Shown here one piece after another: positions 56,871-64,000 of a stretch of 64,000 nt of DNA (position 1 is the stretch's first letter; every line of letters begins with the position of its first letter). This stretch comes from Agrobacterium vitis (GTDB lineage Bacteria > Pseudomonadota > Alphaproteobacteria > Rhizobiales > Rhizobiaceae): positions 186,001 through 250,000 of the forward strand of contig NZ_CP146244.1 in the NCBI RefSeq assembly GCF_037039395.1, in the 5' to 3' direction. Below the pieces are notes generated by a model, which was given only the letters and a program-made list of their open reading frames with translations, did not search any database and was not told where the DNA came from. Both the position numbers and the translations under genes were made by a program.

Positions 56871-58742
56871 ATGATTATGACGCACGACAAGCCCAGAGCC
56901 AGCCCGGCCTATGCCCGGCGCCCGAGAAAGCCATGGCTTCTGCTGGCCTTTCTTGCCTGTGTGGTCACAGTCCTGGCGCTTTATCTGATTGGCCTTTACG
57001 CCCGCAATGCCGCGTTGGAGGATTTGTCCGAGCAGGCGCGCACCAGCGCCAATCTCAAGGTCGCCTTCCTGCGGGCGGTGTTGGAGAGGCCGCGCTCCTT
57101 GCCACTGCTCTTGTCGGAGGATCAGCAGGTTGTCGATGCCTTGAGCCTGCGCACAGCGGCCGCGACGGAACGGTTGAACGACAAGCTCGAGCGGTTGGTT
57201 GCCGGTACAAGTGCTTCGGTTCTTTACGTCACGGACGCCACAGGACATGCCATTGCCTCCAGCAATTGGCGCGAGCCGGTGAGCTTTGTTGGTGTCGATT
57301 ATTCTTTTCGAGACTATTTTCGTCGATCCATGGCAGTCGGTGCCGCCGAACATTTCGCGCTCGGTAACATTAGCAAGCGTCCAGGCCTCTATATTTCAAG
57401 GCGTGTCGGTCCGGTTAATGCCCCCTTGGGGGTTGTGGTCGTGAAGGCAGAGTTCGCGCAATTGGAAAGCGATTGGCGAGAGGAAGGCCGAGCGGCTTTT
57501 GTCACCGACGGGAATGGGGTGGTGCTGATTTCCAGTCTTCCATCCTGGCGCTTCATGACATTATCGACGTTGCAGTCAGAGGAATTGATCCAAATACGCA
57601 ACAGTTTGCAGTTCGGCGATGCGCCTTTGCAGGCCTTGCCGATCAATCGCGCCCAGCAGGTGCCAGGCAGCGCCATACCGGATGAGCTTCTGGTGCGTAC
57701 GGTTTTTCCCGGCGCCATACCCGCTGATTACCTTGATCTCTCGGTCGCGGTGCCGACCACCAACTGGCATCTCAATTATCTCGTCCCGACCGAACCAGCT
57801 ATCGCGGCATCGATGCGGGAATGGCGACTGCTGACCCTGGCCCTGCTGGCGCCATTTTTTCTGGCCGTCTCGCTGGTTCTTTGGCGGCGGCAGGCAACGG
57901 TGATCCGCCTTGCGCGGGTCGAGGCCGACCAGCTGGAACTGGAGCGGCGGGTGGATGAACGAACCCGGGATCTTTCACAGGCCCGAGACAGGCTGGAATT
58001 GGAGATCGCTGGCCACAAGACCACCGAACAGCGCCTGCAAGGTGTGCAGCAGGAATTGGTCCAAGCCAACCGACTGGCGATCCTGGGGCAGGTGGCGGCG
58101 GGCGTTGCCCATGAAATAAACCAGCCGGTCGCCACGATCAGGGCCTACGCCGAAAATGCCAGGGTGTTTCTGGAACGTGCCCAGCCGGAACAGGCAAACA
58201 GCAATCTTGGCGCCATCGCCTCGCTGACGGAGCGGATCGGCACGATCACCGAAGAATTGAAGGCTTTTGCCCGCAAGGGCCGAACCGCGCCGGAGCCAGT
58301 GCCGCTTGGAGCGGCGATCGAGGGGGCTGTCATGCTGCTGCGCAGCCGTTTCGCGGGGCGGCTGGAGGCGCTTTCCCTTCCCGACGTCGCGCCGGATCTG
58401 ACCGTGAAAGGCAACAGGGTTCGTCTGGAGCAGGTTCTGATCAATCTTCTGCAGAATGCGCTCGAGGCGTTGGAGCATCGCAGCGACGGCCGGGTCGAGG
58501 TCTCGGTTCAAGAGACCGAGCAGGATGTGGTGGTGACGATCGAGGATAACGGACCGGGCATTCCAGAGGACATCAGGCGTCTGCTTTTTACCCCCTTCAC
58601 CACGTCAAAGGAAAAAGGCCTGGGTCTCGGCCTAGTCATTTCCCGTGACATCATCAGTGATTATGGCGGACGGATTGGCGTCGAGAGCACGCCATCCGGA
58701 ACATGTTTCACCATCCATCTCTTGAAAGCGGATATATCATGA
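56871..58742 (+). CDS. dctB: C4-dicarboxylate sensor histidine kinase
   Basis: A 623-residue inner-membrane kinase. The first helix ([21 protein letters not shown]) is followed by a periplasmic double-PAS sensor of about 270 residues that binds dicarboxylates. The second helix [21 protein letters not shown] is near 320. A coiled coil ([21 protein letters not shown]), the phospho-acceptor box [21 protein letters not shown] near 415 and an ATPase domain ([43 protein letters not shown]) follow. It phosphorylates DctD. The start overlaps nothing and the stop overlaps dctD by four bases. The frame is open further upstream, into the dctA control region. Confidence 0.92.
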   Translation: MIMTHDKPRASPAYARRPRKPWLLLAFLACVVTVLALYLIGLYARNAALEDLSEQARTSANLKVAFLRAVLERPRSLPLLLSEDQQVVDALSLRTAAATERLNDKLERLVAGTSASVLYVTDATGHAIASSNWREPVSFVGVDYSFRDYFRRSMAVGAAEHFALGNISKRPGLYISRRVGPVNAPLGVVVVKAEFAQLESDWREEGRAAFVTDGNGVVLISSLPSWRFMTLSTLQSEELIQIRNSLQFGDAPLQALPINRAQQVPGSAIPDELLVRTVFPGAIPADYLDLSVAVPTTNWHLNYLVPTEPAIAASMREWRLLTLALLAPFFLAVSLVLWRRQATVIRLARVEADQLELERRVDERTRDLSQARDRLELEIAGHKTTEQRLQGVQQELVQANRLAILGQVAAGVAHEINQPVATIRAYAENARVFLERAQPEQANSNLGAIASLTERIGTITEELKAFARKGRTAPEPVPLGAAIEGAVMLLRSRFAGRLEALSLPDVAPDLTVKGNRVRLEQVLINLLQNALEALEHRSDGRVEVSVQETEQDVVVTIEDNGPGIPEDIRRLLFTPFTTSKEKGLGLGLVISRDIISDYGGRIGVESTPSGTCFTIHLLKADIS

Positions 58743-60115
58743 CGTCAGCGCAGGCGACGGCGACCAATAATGTCATCCTGATCGACAATGATCGCGATCT
58801 GCTGGCGGCAACAGGGCAGACCCTTGAACTGGCGGGATTTTCCGTTCAGGCTTTTTCAGCGCCGCTGGAGGCACTTCGTCGGATTTCCAGTGATTTTCGC
58901 GGCGTCATCGTTTCCGATATCCGCATGCCTGATATCGATGGCCTGGAATTGTTCAGCAGGGTCAAGGCATTGGACCCCGATTTGCCAGTCATTCTGGTGA
59001 CGGGCCATGGCGACATCGCCATGGCGGTACAGGCGATCAAGGACGGGGCCTATGATTTCATCACCAAGCCCTTTGCCACCGACAGGCTCCAACAAAGCGT
59101 CCATCGCGCCGTTGAAATGCGACGGCTCGTACTGGAAAATCGCAAGCTGCGCCAGGTGGCCGATGCGGCACAGGACGGATTGCCGCTGATTGGCCAGACT
59201 CCGGCGATGGAACGGTTACGGCGCACTTTGCGCCAGATTGCCGATACCGACGTCGATGTGCTGGTGACGGGGGAAACCGGCAGTGGCAAGGAAGTAGTAG
59301 CCAGCCTGCTGCATAGCTGGAGCCGCCGCGCGAAGGGTAATTTTGTCGCCTTGAACTGCGGCACTCTGCCGGAAAGCATGATCGAAAGTGAGTTGTTCGG
59401 CCACGAGGCCGGTGCCTTTACCGGTGCGCAGAAAAAGCGGATTGGCCGGATTGAACATGCCAGCGGCGGCACATTGTTTCTCGATGAAATCGAGAGCATG
59501 CCTGCGGCGACCCAGGTGCAGATGCTGCGGGTGCTGGAAATGCGGGAAGTCTCGCCACTCGGCATTAACGAAGTGCGGCCGGTGGATTTGCGTGTGGTTG
59601 CTGCGGCCAAAGTCGATCTGAGTGACCCTGCGCAGCGCGGTGAATTCCGCGAAGACCTGTATTATCGCCTGAATGTGGTGACATTGACCATCCCGCCGTT
59701 GCGCGACCGCCGTGATGACGTGCCGCTGCTGTTTGCGCATTTCATCGAGCGGGCCGCGGGCCGGTTCCGCCGCGAGCCACCGCCGGTGTCAGCCGGTGTC
59801 GAGCGTTATTTGCGGGACCATGACTGGCCAGGCAATGTGCGTGAATTGACGCATTTTGCCGAACGCTTCGTTCTGGGGCTGGAAGATATGGAGACGGGTG
59901 GTGGGAGTGCCGTTGCCGCCGATCTACCTGGTTTATCCTTGCCGGAGCGGCTGGATCGCTATGAGGCGGATATCATGCGCGAGACCCTTAGCCACTATGA
60001 GGGCGATGTGCGCAAAACCATCGAGGCTCTGAAAATTCCTCGCAAGACCTTTTACGACAAACTTCAGCGTCATGGCATTGTCCGCAAGGCATTTGCGGGT
60101 GGAGAGGAAGGCTGA
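58739..60115 (+). CDS. dctD: Sigma-54-dependent C4-dicarboxylate response regulator
   Basis: A 458-residue NtrC-type activator. The receiver domain has D60 as the phospho-acceptor ([14 protein letters not shown]). The AAA+ domain has Walker [11 protein letters not shown] near 175, the sigma-54 contact loop [16 protein letters not shown] near 225, and Walker [13 protein letters not shown]. The C-terminal Fis-type HTH is [19 protein letters not shown]. Phosphorylated DctD activates dctA from its sigma-54 promoter. The ATG overlaps the dctB stop (ATGA). Confidence 0.95.
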   Translation: MTSAQATATNNVILIDNDRDLLAATGQTLELAGFSVQAFSAPLEALRRISSDFRGVIVSDIRMPDIDGLELFSRVKALDPDLPVILVTGHGDIAMAVQAIKDGAYDFITKPFATDRLQQSVHRAVEMRRLVLENRKLRQVADAAQDGLPLIGQTPAMERLRRTLRQIADTDVDVLVTGETGSGKEVVASLLHSWSRRAKGNFVALNCGTLPESMIESELFGHEAGAFTGAQKKRIGRIEHASGGTLFLDEIESMPAATQVQMLRVLEMREVSPLGINEVRPVDLRVVAAAKVDLSDPAQRGEFREDLYYRLNVVTLTIPPLRDRRDDVPLLFAHFIERAAGRFRREPPPVSAGVERYLRDHDWPGNVRELTHFAERFVLGLEDMETGGGSAVAADLPGLSLPERLDRYEADIMRETLSHYEGDVRKTIEALKIPRKTFYDKLQRHGIVRKAFAGGEEG

Positions 60116-60140
60116 GCAATCAACAATGTGATGAGGGCAG

Positions 60141-60863
60141 TCAGGTGCCGGGTATGATTGCCGGCGCGAGAAATGCCAGCGTCACTGTCACAATATGTTC
60201 GCCCCAGGCGTCGATAGCCGTTGGTTGCCAGACGTTCGCGTCAAGATTGAGTGCCAATGTGTAGCGATTGTTGATGTAGAAGAAGCTTAGCCCGGCAATC
60301 GTCATATAGACCGTCACCGGATTGACATCGGCACGAAAGAGGCCTTGCTCGATGCCCCGCTGTAACAGCTTTTCGATTTCCGCAAGGAGCGGACCATGGG
60401 TCGAGGGAATGGTCTTGGACCGGCTCGAATATTCAGCTTTCAGAATGTTTTCGGTGGCAAGCAGGCTGACGAATTCCGGGTGGGTTAGAAAATAGTTCCA
60501 GGTGTGCAAAGCCAGTTCACGTATGCCATCAAGCGGTTGACGGCGCGACAGGTGAAGGCTTTTTCCCGCAGCGGTGACATTGGTGAAAATCACCTCGAGG
60601 ACCGCGACGTAAAGGCCCTCCTTGTCTCCAAAGAAATGGTAGAGCATTCGTTTATTGGTTTTCGAACGCAACGCGATGGCATCCACCCGGGCGCCTGCGA
60701 AACCCTTGGCGGCAAACTCCTGAATGGCGGCATCCAGAATGATTGCCCGGGTCGCATCGGGATGGCGGATCATACGCCCCTGACGGAACTGCACTGGGGC
60801 TGGGCTTTCCGCTTCAGGATCAGGCCCTTCCTCGAAAATCTGTTCCAGCCGCTGGCCTGTCAT
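60141..60863 (-). CDS. TetR family transcriptional regulator
   Basis: A 240-residue regulator with an N-terminal extension of about 35 residues before the helix-turn-helix (IILDAAIQEFAAKGFAGARVDAIA, then NKRMLYHFFGDKEGLYVAVL), and a C-terminal ligand domain from about 95. It resembles the RutR/CerR-type TetR subfamily. Convergent with dctD and divergent from a group of small ORFs; no obvious target gene is adjacent. Target and ligand unknown. Confidence 0.85.
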   Translation of the reverse strand: MTGQRLEQIFEEGPDPEAESPAPVQFRQGRMIRHPDATRAIILDAAIQEFAAKGFAGARVDAIALRSKTNKRMLYHFFGDKEGLYVAVLEVIFTNVTAAGKSLHLSRRQPLDGIRELALHTWNYFLTHPEFVSLLATENILKAEYSSRSKTIPSTHGPLLAEIEKLLQRGIEQGLFRADVNPVTVYMTIAGLSFFYINNRYTLALNLDANVWQPTAIDAWGEHIVTVTLAFLAPAIIPGT

Positions 60864-61194
60864 GGGAATCTCACTTCATGGTATTTTGAAATAGAAAATT
60901 AGATTTACATGAAATACATTGCGTCGGTTAATTACGTGCATGCAAAGTCTGTAAATTGTGATTGGAGGCTGTGAATACGATGCGAATGATCGGCTGAGAT
61001 GCGGGTACGCCGATCTCGACAGGATCTTTTAGGCTTTTCGATGTTTTGAAAACAAAATTTCTCTATTTACCTGTAAAAGTAGAATAGTAATTTTATAGAC
61101 TATATTGACGAAAACGCGCGTCGCTGTCACCATTGAGTAGCGTTGGAGTGAAAATAAACGGGACGGACGTCCTGCAATTTTCAAAGGGGTGACG
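60864..61194. other. A/T-rich intergenic region
   Basis: About 330 bases, noticeably richer in A and T than its surroundings, between the TetR gene and the first small ORF. It must hold the TetR promoter. Near 60890-60925 short repeats of the type AAATTAGATTTACATGAAAT could be its operator. No supported gene. Confidence 0.4.
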
Positions 61195-61491
61195 ATGCCG
61201 ATAGCTGTAAATATGTTTTCTTACGACCTGTTTGGGTTGACACGGGTTCCCTTCGATCTGGCTGAAGACGGAAAATCGCGCAGTGAGGGCCATACACAGA
61301 AGCCTCGTGTGGAGACGTCAGTGAAAACCCCGGAGGCGAAGAAAATCTCGTTTTTGTCGAGGTTCTGGAGCGGCAACCCAGTTAGCGATCAGTCCGGCAA
61401 GGACCGATATGCCGAGCAGGAGCAAAAGCTTCGGGAAGAGCGCAAGAATTGCCATGCAATTCTCCTCGGTGGTTTTTTCCCGATTTTGTAA
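61195..61491 (+). CDS. Hypothetical 98-residue protein
   Basis: The ATG at 61195 follows AAAGGGG. The product begins MPIAVNMFSYDLFGLTR, has a charged middle (EDGKSRSEGHTQKPR), a Lys/Glu-rich region (YAEQEQKLREERKN) and a short hydrophobic end. No domain is recognised. An antisense ORF (61318-61455) with a better ribosome site overlaps its second half, so only one of the two may be real. The preceding 330 bases are A/T-rich intergenic sequence. Function not assigned. Confidence 0.4.
   Translation: MPIAVNMFSYDLFGLTRVPFDLAEDGKSRSEGHTQKPRVETSVKTPEAKKISFLSRFWSGNPVSDQSGKDRYAEQEQKLREERKNCHAILLGGFFPIL
61318..61455 (-). CDS. Possible 45-residue membrane protein, antisense
   Basis: On the minus strand an ATG preceded by GAGGAG opens a frame encoding MAILALFPKLLLLLGIS followed by VLAGLIANWVAA and a basic tail (PEPRQKRDFLRLRGFH). 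The hydrophobic helix of about 25 residues and positive C-terminus look like a genuine single-pass small protein. It overlaps, on the opposite strand, the second half of the 98-residue ORF. Confidence 0.45.
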   Translation of the reverse strand: MAILALFPKLLLLLGISVLAGLIANWVAAPEPRQKRDFLRLRGFH

Positions 61492-61517
61492 ACGCATGTT
61501 TTGTGAAGGAGGCTGTG

Positions 61518-61700
61518 ATGAGTATTGTTGAACGTCTGATGCTTGATGCCGTCTCGGCCAGTGCCGGAGCCTCTCACTCTGCCATGCAGCCTGTCAGCGG
61601 CCAGTCGATTGGCCTTCGTGAAAAGATTGCCGAGGCAGTTCCCTTTGTTGCTTGCGCCGCGGCCTTCTTGTTTGTCGCGGCTATGATTGTGGGTATTTGA
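61518..61700 (+). CDS. Small single-pass membrane protein, 60 residues
   Basis: The ATG at 61518 follows a near-perfect ribosome site, AAGGAGG. The product has an amphipathic N-terminal region (MSIVERLMLDAVSASAG) and a C-terminal hydrophobic helix (AVPFVACAAAFLFVAAMIVGI), predicting a tail-anchored membrane protein. No family recognised. It is convergent with the ROK kinase gene. Confidence 0.6.
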   Translation: MSIVERLMLDAVSASAGASHSAMQPVSGQSIGLREKIAEAVPFVACAAAFLFVAAMIVGI

Positions 61701-61727
61701 CAGGAAAAGGGGATTTGAAGGCAGGGT

Positions 61728-62636
61728 TTAATTCGGCCTTGCAAGCCCCAGCAAGGCTGCCCCGATCAGGCCTGGCTCAAGTCGGCATTGCGCGGGAACC
61801 ACGATAGGATAGTTGAATCGTCGCAAGATCCTGGCCCTGACGGCTAAGTCGATGGCTTCAACCAATCTGGTCGCATTGGACAGGCCGCCGCCGACCGGCA
61901 GTATGTTTGCTCCCGTCGTGTTGACGACCAGAGCCAGAGGACTGGAAAGCAGTTCGACAAATGCCGCAATGGTCTGGCTTGCCTTGGGCTCGTTGCTTTC
62001 CCAATCCTTGACGATGTCCTCACTGCTCCGGTTTTCGCCACTCAGGTGTGTATGGAGCTTTTCCATGCCGCGCGCGCTACAGATGGCGTCGATACAGCCT
62101 TTCTGACCGCAGCCGCATTGAAACCGAGGGATGGTGACGGGCGGTTCGCCGACCTCGGTCGCTGCAATTGGTCCATGACCCCATTCTCCGGCAAAGCCGC
62201 CATCGCTATTGATCAGTTTGCCATCGACCACCAGTCCGCCGCCGACGCCTGTGCCAAGAATAACGCCGAACACCACACGGTGGCCGCGCCCCGCGCCCAA
62301 TCCGGCTTCGGCGATCGCGAAACAATCGGCATCATTGGCAATCAGCACAGGCAGGTCCAGGGCCTCTTCCAGATCGTGTTGCAGTAAACGGCCATGGATG
62401 CAGGGTATATTGGCGACGACAGCGCGGCGGCTATCCACATCTATAATGCCACAGATGGAAATTGCCACGCAGCTTGGCACCTCTCCCGCTTCGGCAATGA
62501 TTGACCTGATAACGCCGACAAATGCATCGAAATCCTGCCCCGGCGTCGGCTGACGTGGAAAGGGACGGATATCCTCAGGCGAATAGGCAATCGCGCCCTT
62601 GATGGCGGTTCCGCCAATATCGAAACAGACGATCAT
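61728..62636 (-). CDS. ROK family N-acetylglucosamine kinase-like protein
   Basis: A 302-residue sugar kinase of the ROK family. ATP motif FDIGGTAIKGAI is at the N-terminus, the catalytic Asp in LIANDADCFAIAEAGLG near 105, and the zinc motif CGCGQKGCIDAIC near 180. Together with the adjacent nagA it probably phosphorylates N-acetylglucosamine or N-acetylmannosamine after uptake. It overlaps nagA by four bases. Glucokinase-like activity is an alternative. Confidence 0.87.
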   Translation of the reverse strand: MIVCFDIGGTAIKGAIAYSPEDIRPFPRQPTPGQDFDAFVGVIRSIIAEAGEVPSCVAISICGIIDVDSRRAVVANIPCIHGRLLQHDLEEALDLPVLIANDADCFAIAEAGLGAGRGHRVVFGVILGTGVGGGLVVDGKLINSDGGFAGEWGHGPIAATEVGEPPVTIPRFQCGCGQKGCIDAICSARGMEKLHTHLSGENRSSEDIVKDWESNEPKASQTIAAFVELLSSPLALVVNTTGANILPVGGGLSNATRLVEAIDLAVRARILRRFNYPIVVPAQCRLEPGLIGAALLGLARPN

Positions 62637-63835
62637 GCGCGCCGGGCCTCGGAATTTGTTGCTGTGCTATGAACGCATGTTCCAGCGATCCAGGTGGAAA
62701 CCAGATCGAGTTGCGGGGTGAGCAACAGGAAGTCGGCGTCCTTGCCCGGCGCAAGCTGGCCTTTCGTCTCACACCCAATCGCCTGGGCTGGATAAAGCGA
62801 CGCCATGTTCAGCGCTTCCTCAAACGTTGTTGCAAGCTTTTCATGAACAAACCGAATGCAGGACAGCATATCGATATCGGCACCAGCAAGGGTTCCATCG
62901 GCTAAAGTCAGTCGCCCTCCCTGCCGGTAGACCGGGCGACCATTCAGCATGAAGCCAGTTTCGTCGGTGCCGATGCTCGACATGGCGTCGGTGACCAGGA
63001 AAATCCGTCCAGACCCGCGTTTGGCGCGAAGGGCTATTCCCATCGAGACCGGATCGACATGGAAACCGTCCGCGATAATCCCGCAGGACAGCGTTTCTGA
63101 AGAAAGGGCTGCTCCGACAAGGCCGGGTTCGCGATTGCCCATCTGGCTCATAGCATTGAACAAATGAGTGACGAGTGTCGCGCCCGCCTCGACATAGGCG
63201 CCAATCTGCGCGCAATTTGCATCCGTGTGGCCAAGGCTGATGTGATAACCGGCTGCTCGCAGGGCTTTGACCTGCTGCGGGGTAACGCTTTCCGGCGCAA
63301 TGGTGATCAGTGCAGTGCCAAATGTGCCGGCAGCGGCAATAAGCTTTGCCAGATCATCATCATTCATGGGGCGGATCAGGGCGGGATCATGGGTGCCCTT
63401 GCGCGCCAGCGAAAGGTGCGGACCTTCCAGGTGAAGCCCAAGATAGCCGGGGATCTGTTCGGCCTCAGCTTGGCGGCCAAGGCTCAAGACCTGATCGCGC
63501 AAGGCAGGGCGGTCGGTAATCAATGTCGGCAGCAGTGCCGTGGTGCCAAACCTCGCATGGGCGGCGCAAATCGTCCGGATACCGTCCAGATCCGGCTGGT
63601 TGTTTAACAACACCCCGCCGCCGCCATTGACTTGAAGATCGATAAAGCCAGGCACGACCAGAGCAGAGCCTGCATCGACCCTGGCAAGGGCGGCAGGCAC
63701 GGCATTTTCGGAGACTATATCAGCGATCCGCCCCTGATCGACAATCAGAGCCTGATCGTCATGGAACCGCACGCCGTCGAAGATCCGGCCTCCTGTCACA
63801 GCGAAAGAGGAGGGAGCCGTAAGAGACGAGATCAT
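62633..63835 (-). CDS. nagA: N-acetylglucosamine-6-phosphate deacetylase
   Basis: A 400-residue amidohydrolase that removes acetate from GlcNAc-6-phosphate. Metal-binding and catalytic landmarks are GFIDLQVNGGGGV near 60, LGLHLEGPHLS near 130, HTDANCAQIGAYVEAGATLVTH as two blocks near 200, and the catalytic Asp in IFLVTDAMSSIG near 280. Length and order match NagA. It overlaps both the upstream SIS gene and the downstream kinase by four bases, forming a tight amino-sugar operon. Confidence 0.93.
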   Translation of the reverse strand: MISSLTAPSSFAVTGGRIFDGVRFHDDQALIVDQGRIADIVSENAVPAALARVDAGSALVVPGFIDLQVNGGGGVLLNNQPDLDGIRTICAAHARFGTTALLPTLITDRPALRDQVLSLGRQAEAEQIPGYLGLHLEGPHLSLARKGTHDPALIRPMNDDDLAKLIAAAGTFGTALITIAPESVTPQQVKALRAAGYHISLGHTDANCAQIGAYVEAGATLVTHLFNAMSQMGNREPGLVGAALSSETLSCGIIADGFHVDPVSMGIALRAKRGSGRIFLVTDAMSSIGTDETGFMLNGRPVYRQGGRLTLADGTLAGADIDMLSCIRFVHEKLATTFEEALNMASLYPAQAIGCETKGQLAPGKDADFLLLTPQLDLVSTWIAGTCVHSTATNSEARRA

Positions 63836-64000
63836 CGGGTTTCCGTTACTTTTTTCAGGGCGGCGGGCTTGTCTGGATCAAGGCCCCGGGCGCGCGACAG
63901 TGATTCCACCATACCATAATAGGGTACAATCAATGCCAGCGCATCGGTCAACGGATGGCCGGTTTCGATGAAAGGTAGATGATTTGCCTCCTTTGCCAAG
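63832..64000 (-). CDS. SIS domain protein, probable glucosamine-6-phosphate deaminase, partial
   Basis: Only the last 56 residues are in the window; the gene runs off the right edge. The visible part reads FIETGHPLTDALALIVPYYG, then MVESLSRARGLDPDKPAALKKVTET, the C-terminal helix of SIS sugar-phosphate isomerases such as NagB-II and AgaS. The stop overlaps the nagA start (ATGA). In this operon it should convert glucosamine-6-phosphate to fructose-6-phosphate and ammonia. Confidence 0.82.
   Translation of the reverse strand, partial: LAKEANHLPFIETGHPLTDALALIVPYYGMVESLSRARGLDPDKPAALKKVTETR

Overview
The window looks like chromosomal DNA of an alphaproteobacterium of the family Rhizobiaceae, most likely the Agrobacterium/Allorhizobium/Rhizobium group. 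The grounds are the gene set and arrangement: pcaQ-pcaDCHGB with a PcaQ-type operator next to pcaIJF-pcaR and pobAR, dctA divergent from dctBD with a sigma-54 promoter, an ExsH-like GH16 glycanase with RTX repeats, a BA14K protein, an ECF26-like sigma factor and cyoABCD. This is inferred from family knowledge; no database search was run. No insertion sequence, phage, plasmid or CRISPR signal was seen. The region reads as core or adaptive chromosome rather than an island.

Layout. Positions 28-7315 hold a sugar-acid or polyol catabolic cluster: an iron-type alcohol dehydrogenase divergent from a GntR regulator, a UxaA-type dehydratase, a GMC flavoprotein, an SDR and a GldA-like dehydrogenase. 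Positions 7341-13885 hold a tripartite tricarboxylate transporter (tctC-tctB-tctA), an orphan binding protein and a TctD/TctE two-component pair whose kinase is frameshifted. After a small unknown gene and a DUF475 membrane protein, 15926-26371 encode the complete 4-hydroxybenzoate/protocatechuate branch of the beta-ketoadipate pathway with three dedicated regulators (PcaR, PobR, PcaQ). A quinone-oxidoreductase-like gene and an ftsK without a membrane domain follow. A ferric-iron ABC transporter (30826-34685), an MscS channel, a BA14K protein and two small envelope proteins come next.

Positions 38854-40885 hold an ABC exporter preceded by a 22-codon leader ORF and hairpins. A CpxAR-like two-component system with a perfect CpxR-type box is at 41049-43113. 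After a DUF1275 protein and tRNA-Ser(UGA), 44391-49448 encode the cytochrome bo quinol oxidase (cyoABCD), with a frameshifted surf1 downstream. An ECF sigma/anti-sigma pair, a BI-1 family protein, pseudoazurin, an NnrU-like protein and the GH16 glycanase follow. dctA and dctBD are at 55305-60115. Then come a TetR regulator, several small ORFs and the start of an amino-sugar operon (SIS protein, nagA, ROK kinase) that runs off the right edge.

How it fits together. The pob/pca genes convert 4-hydroxybenzoate and protocatechuate to succinyl-CoA and acetyl-CoA. The Tct and Dct systems import tri- and dicarboxylates, which suits a soil or plant-associated organism. The most interesting non-coding signals are the leader ORF with hairpins before the ABC exporter, a 23-codon ORF whose stop overlaps the TTG start of tctC, a promoter predicted to give a leaderless ECF sigma mRNA, a terminator inside the iron transporter operon, and several operators that match known consensus sequences. 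Two genes, the TctE-like kinase and surf1, are each broken by one apparent single-base indel, so either real decay or sequence errors must be considered.
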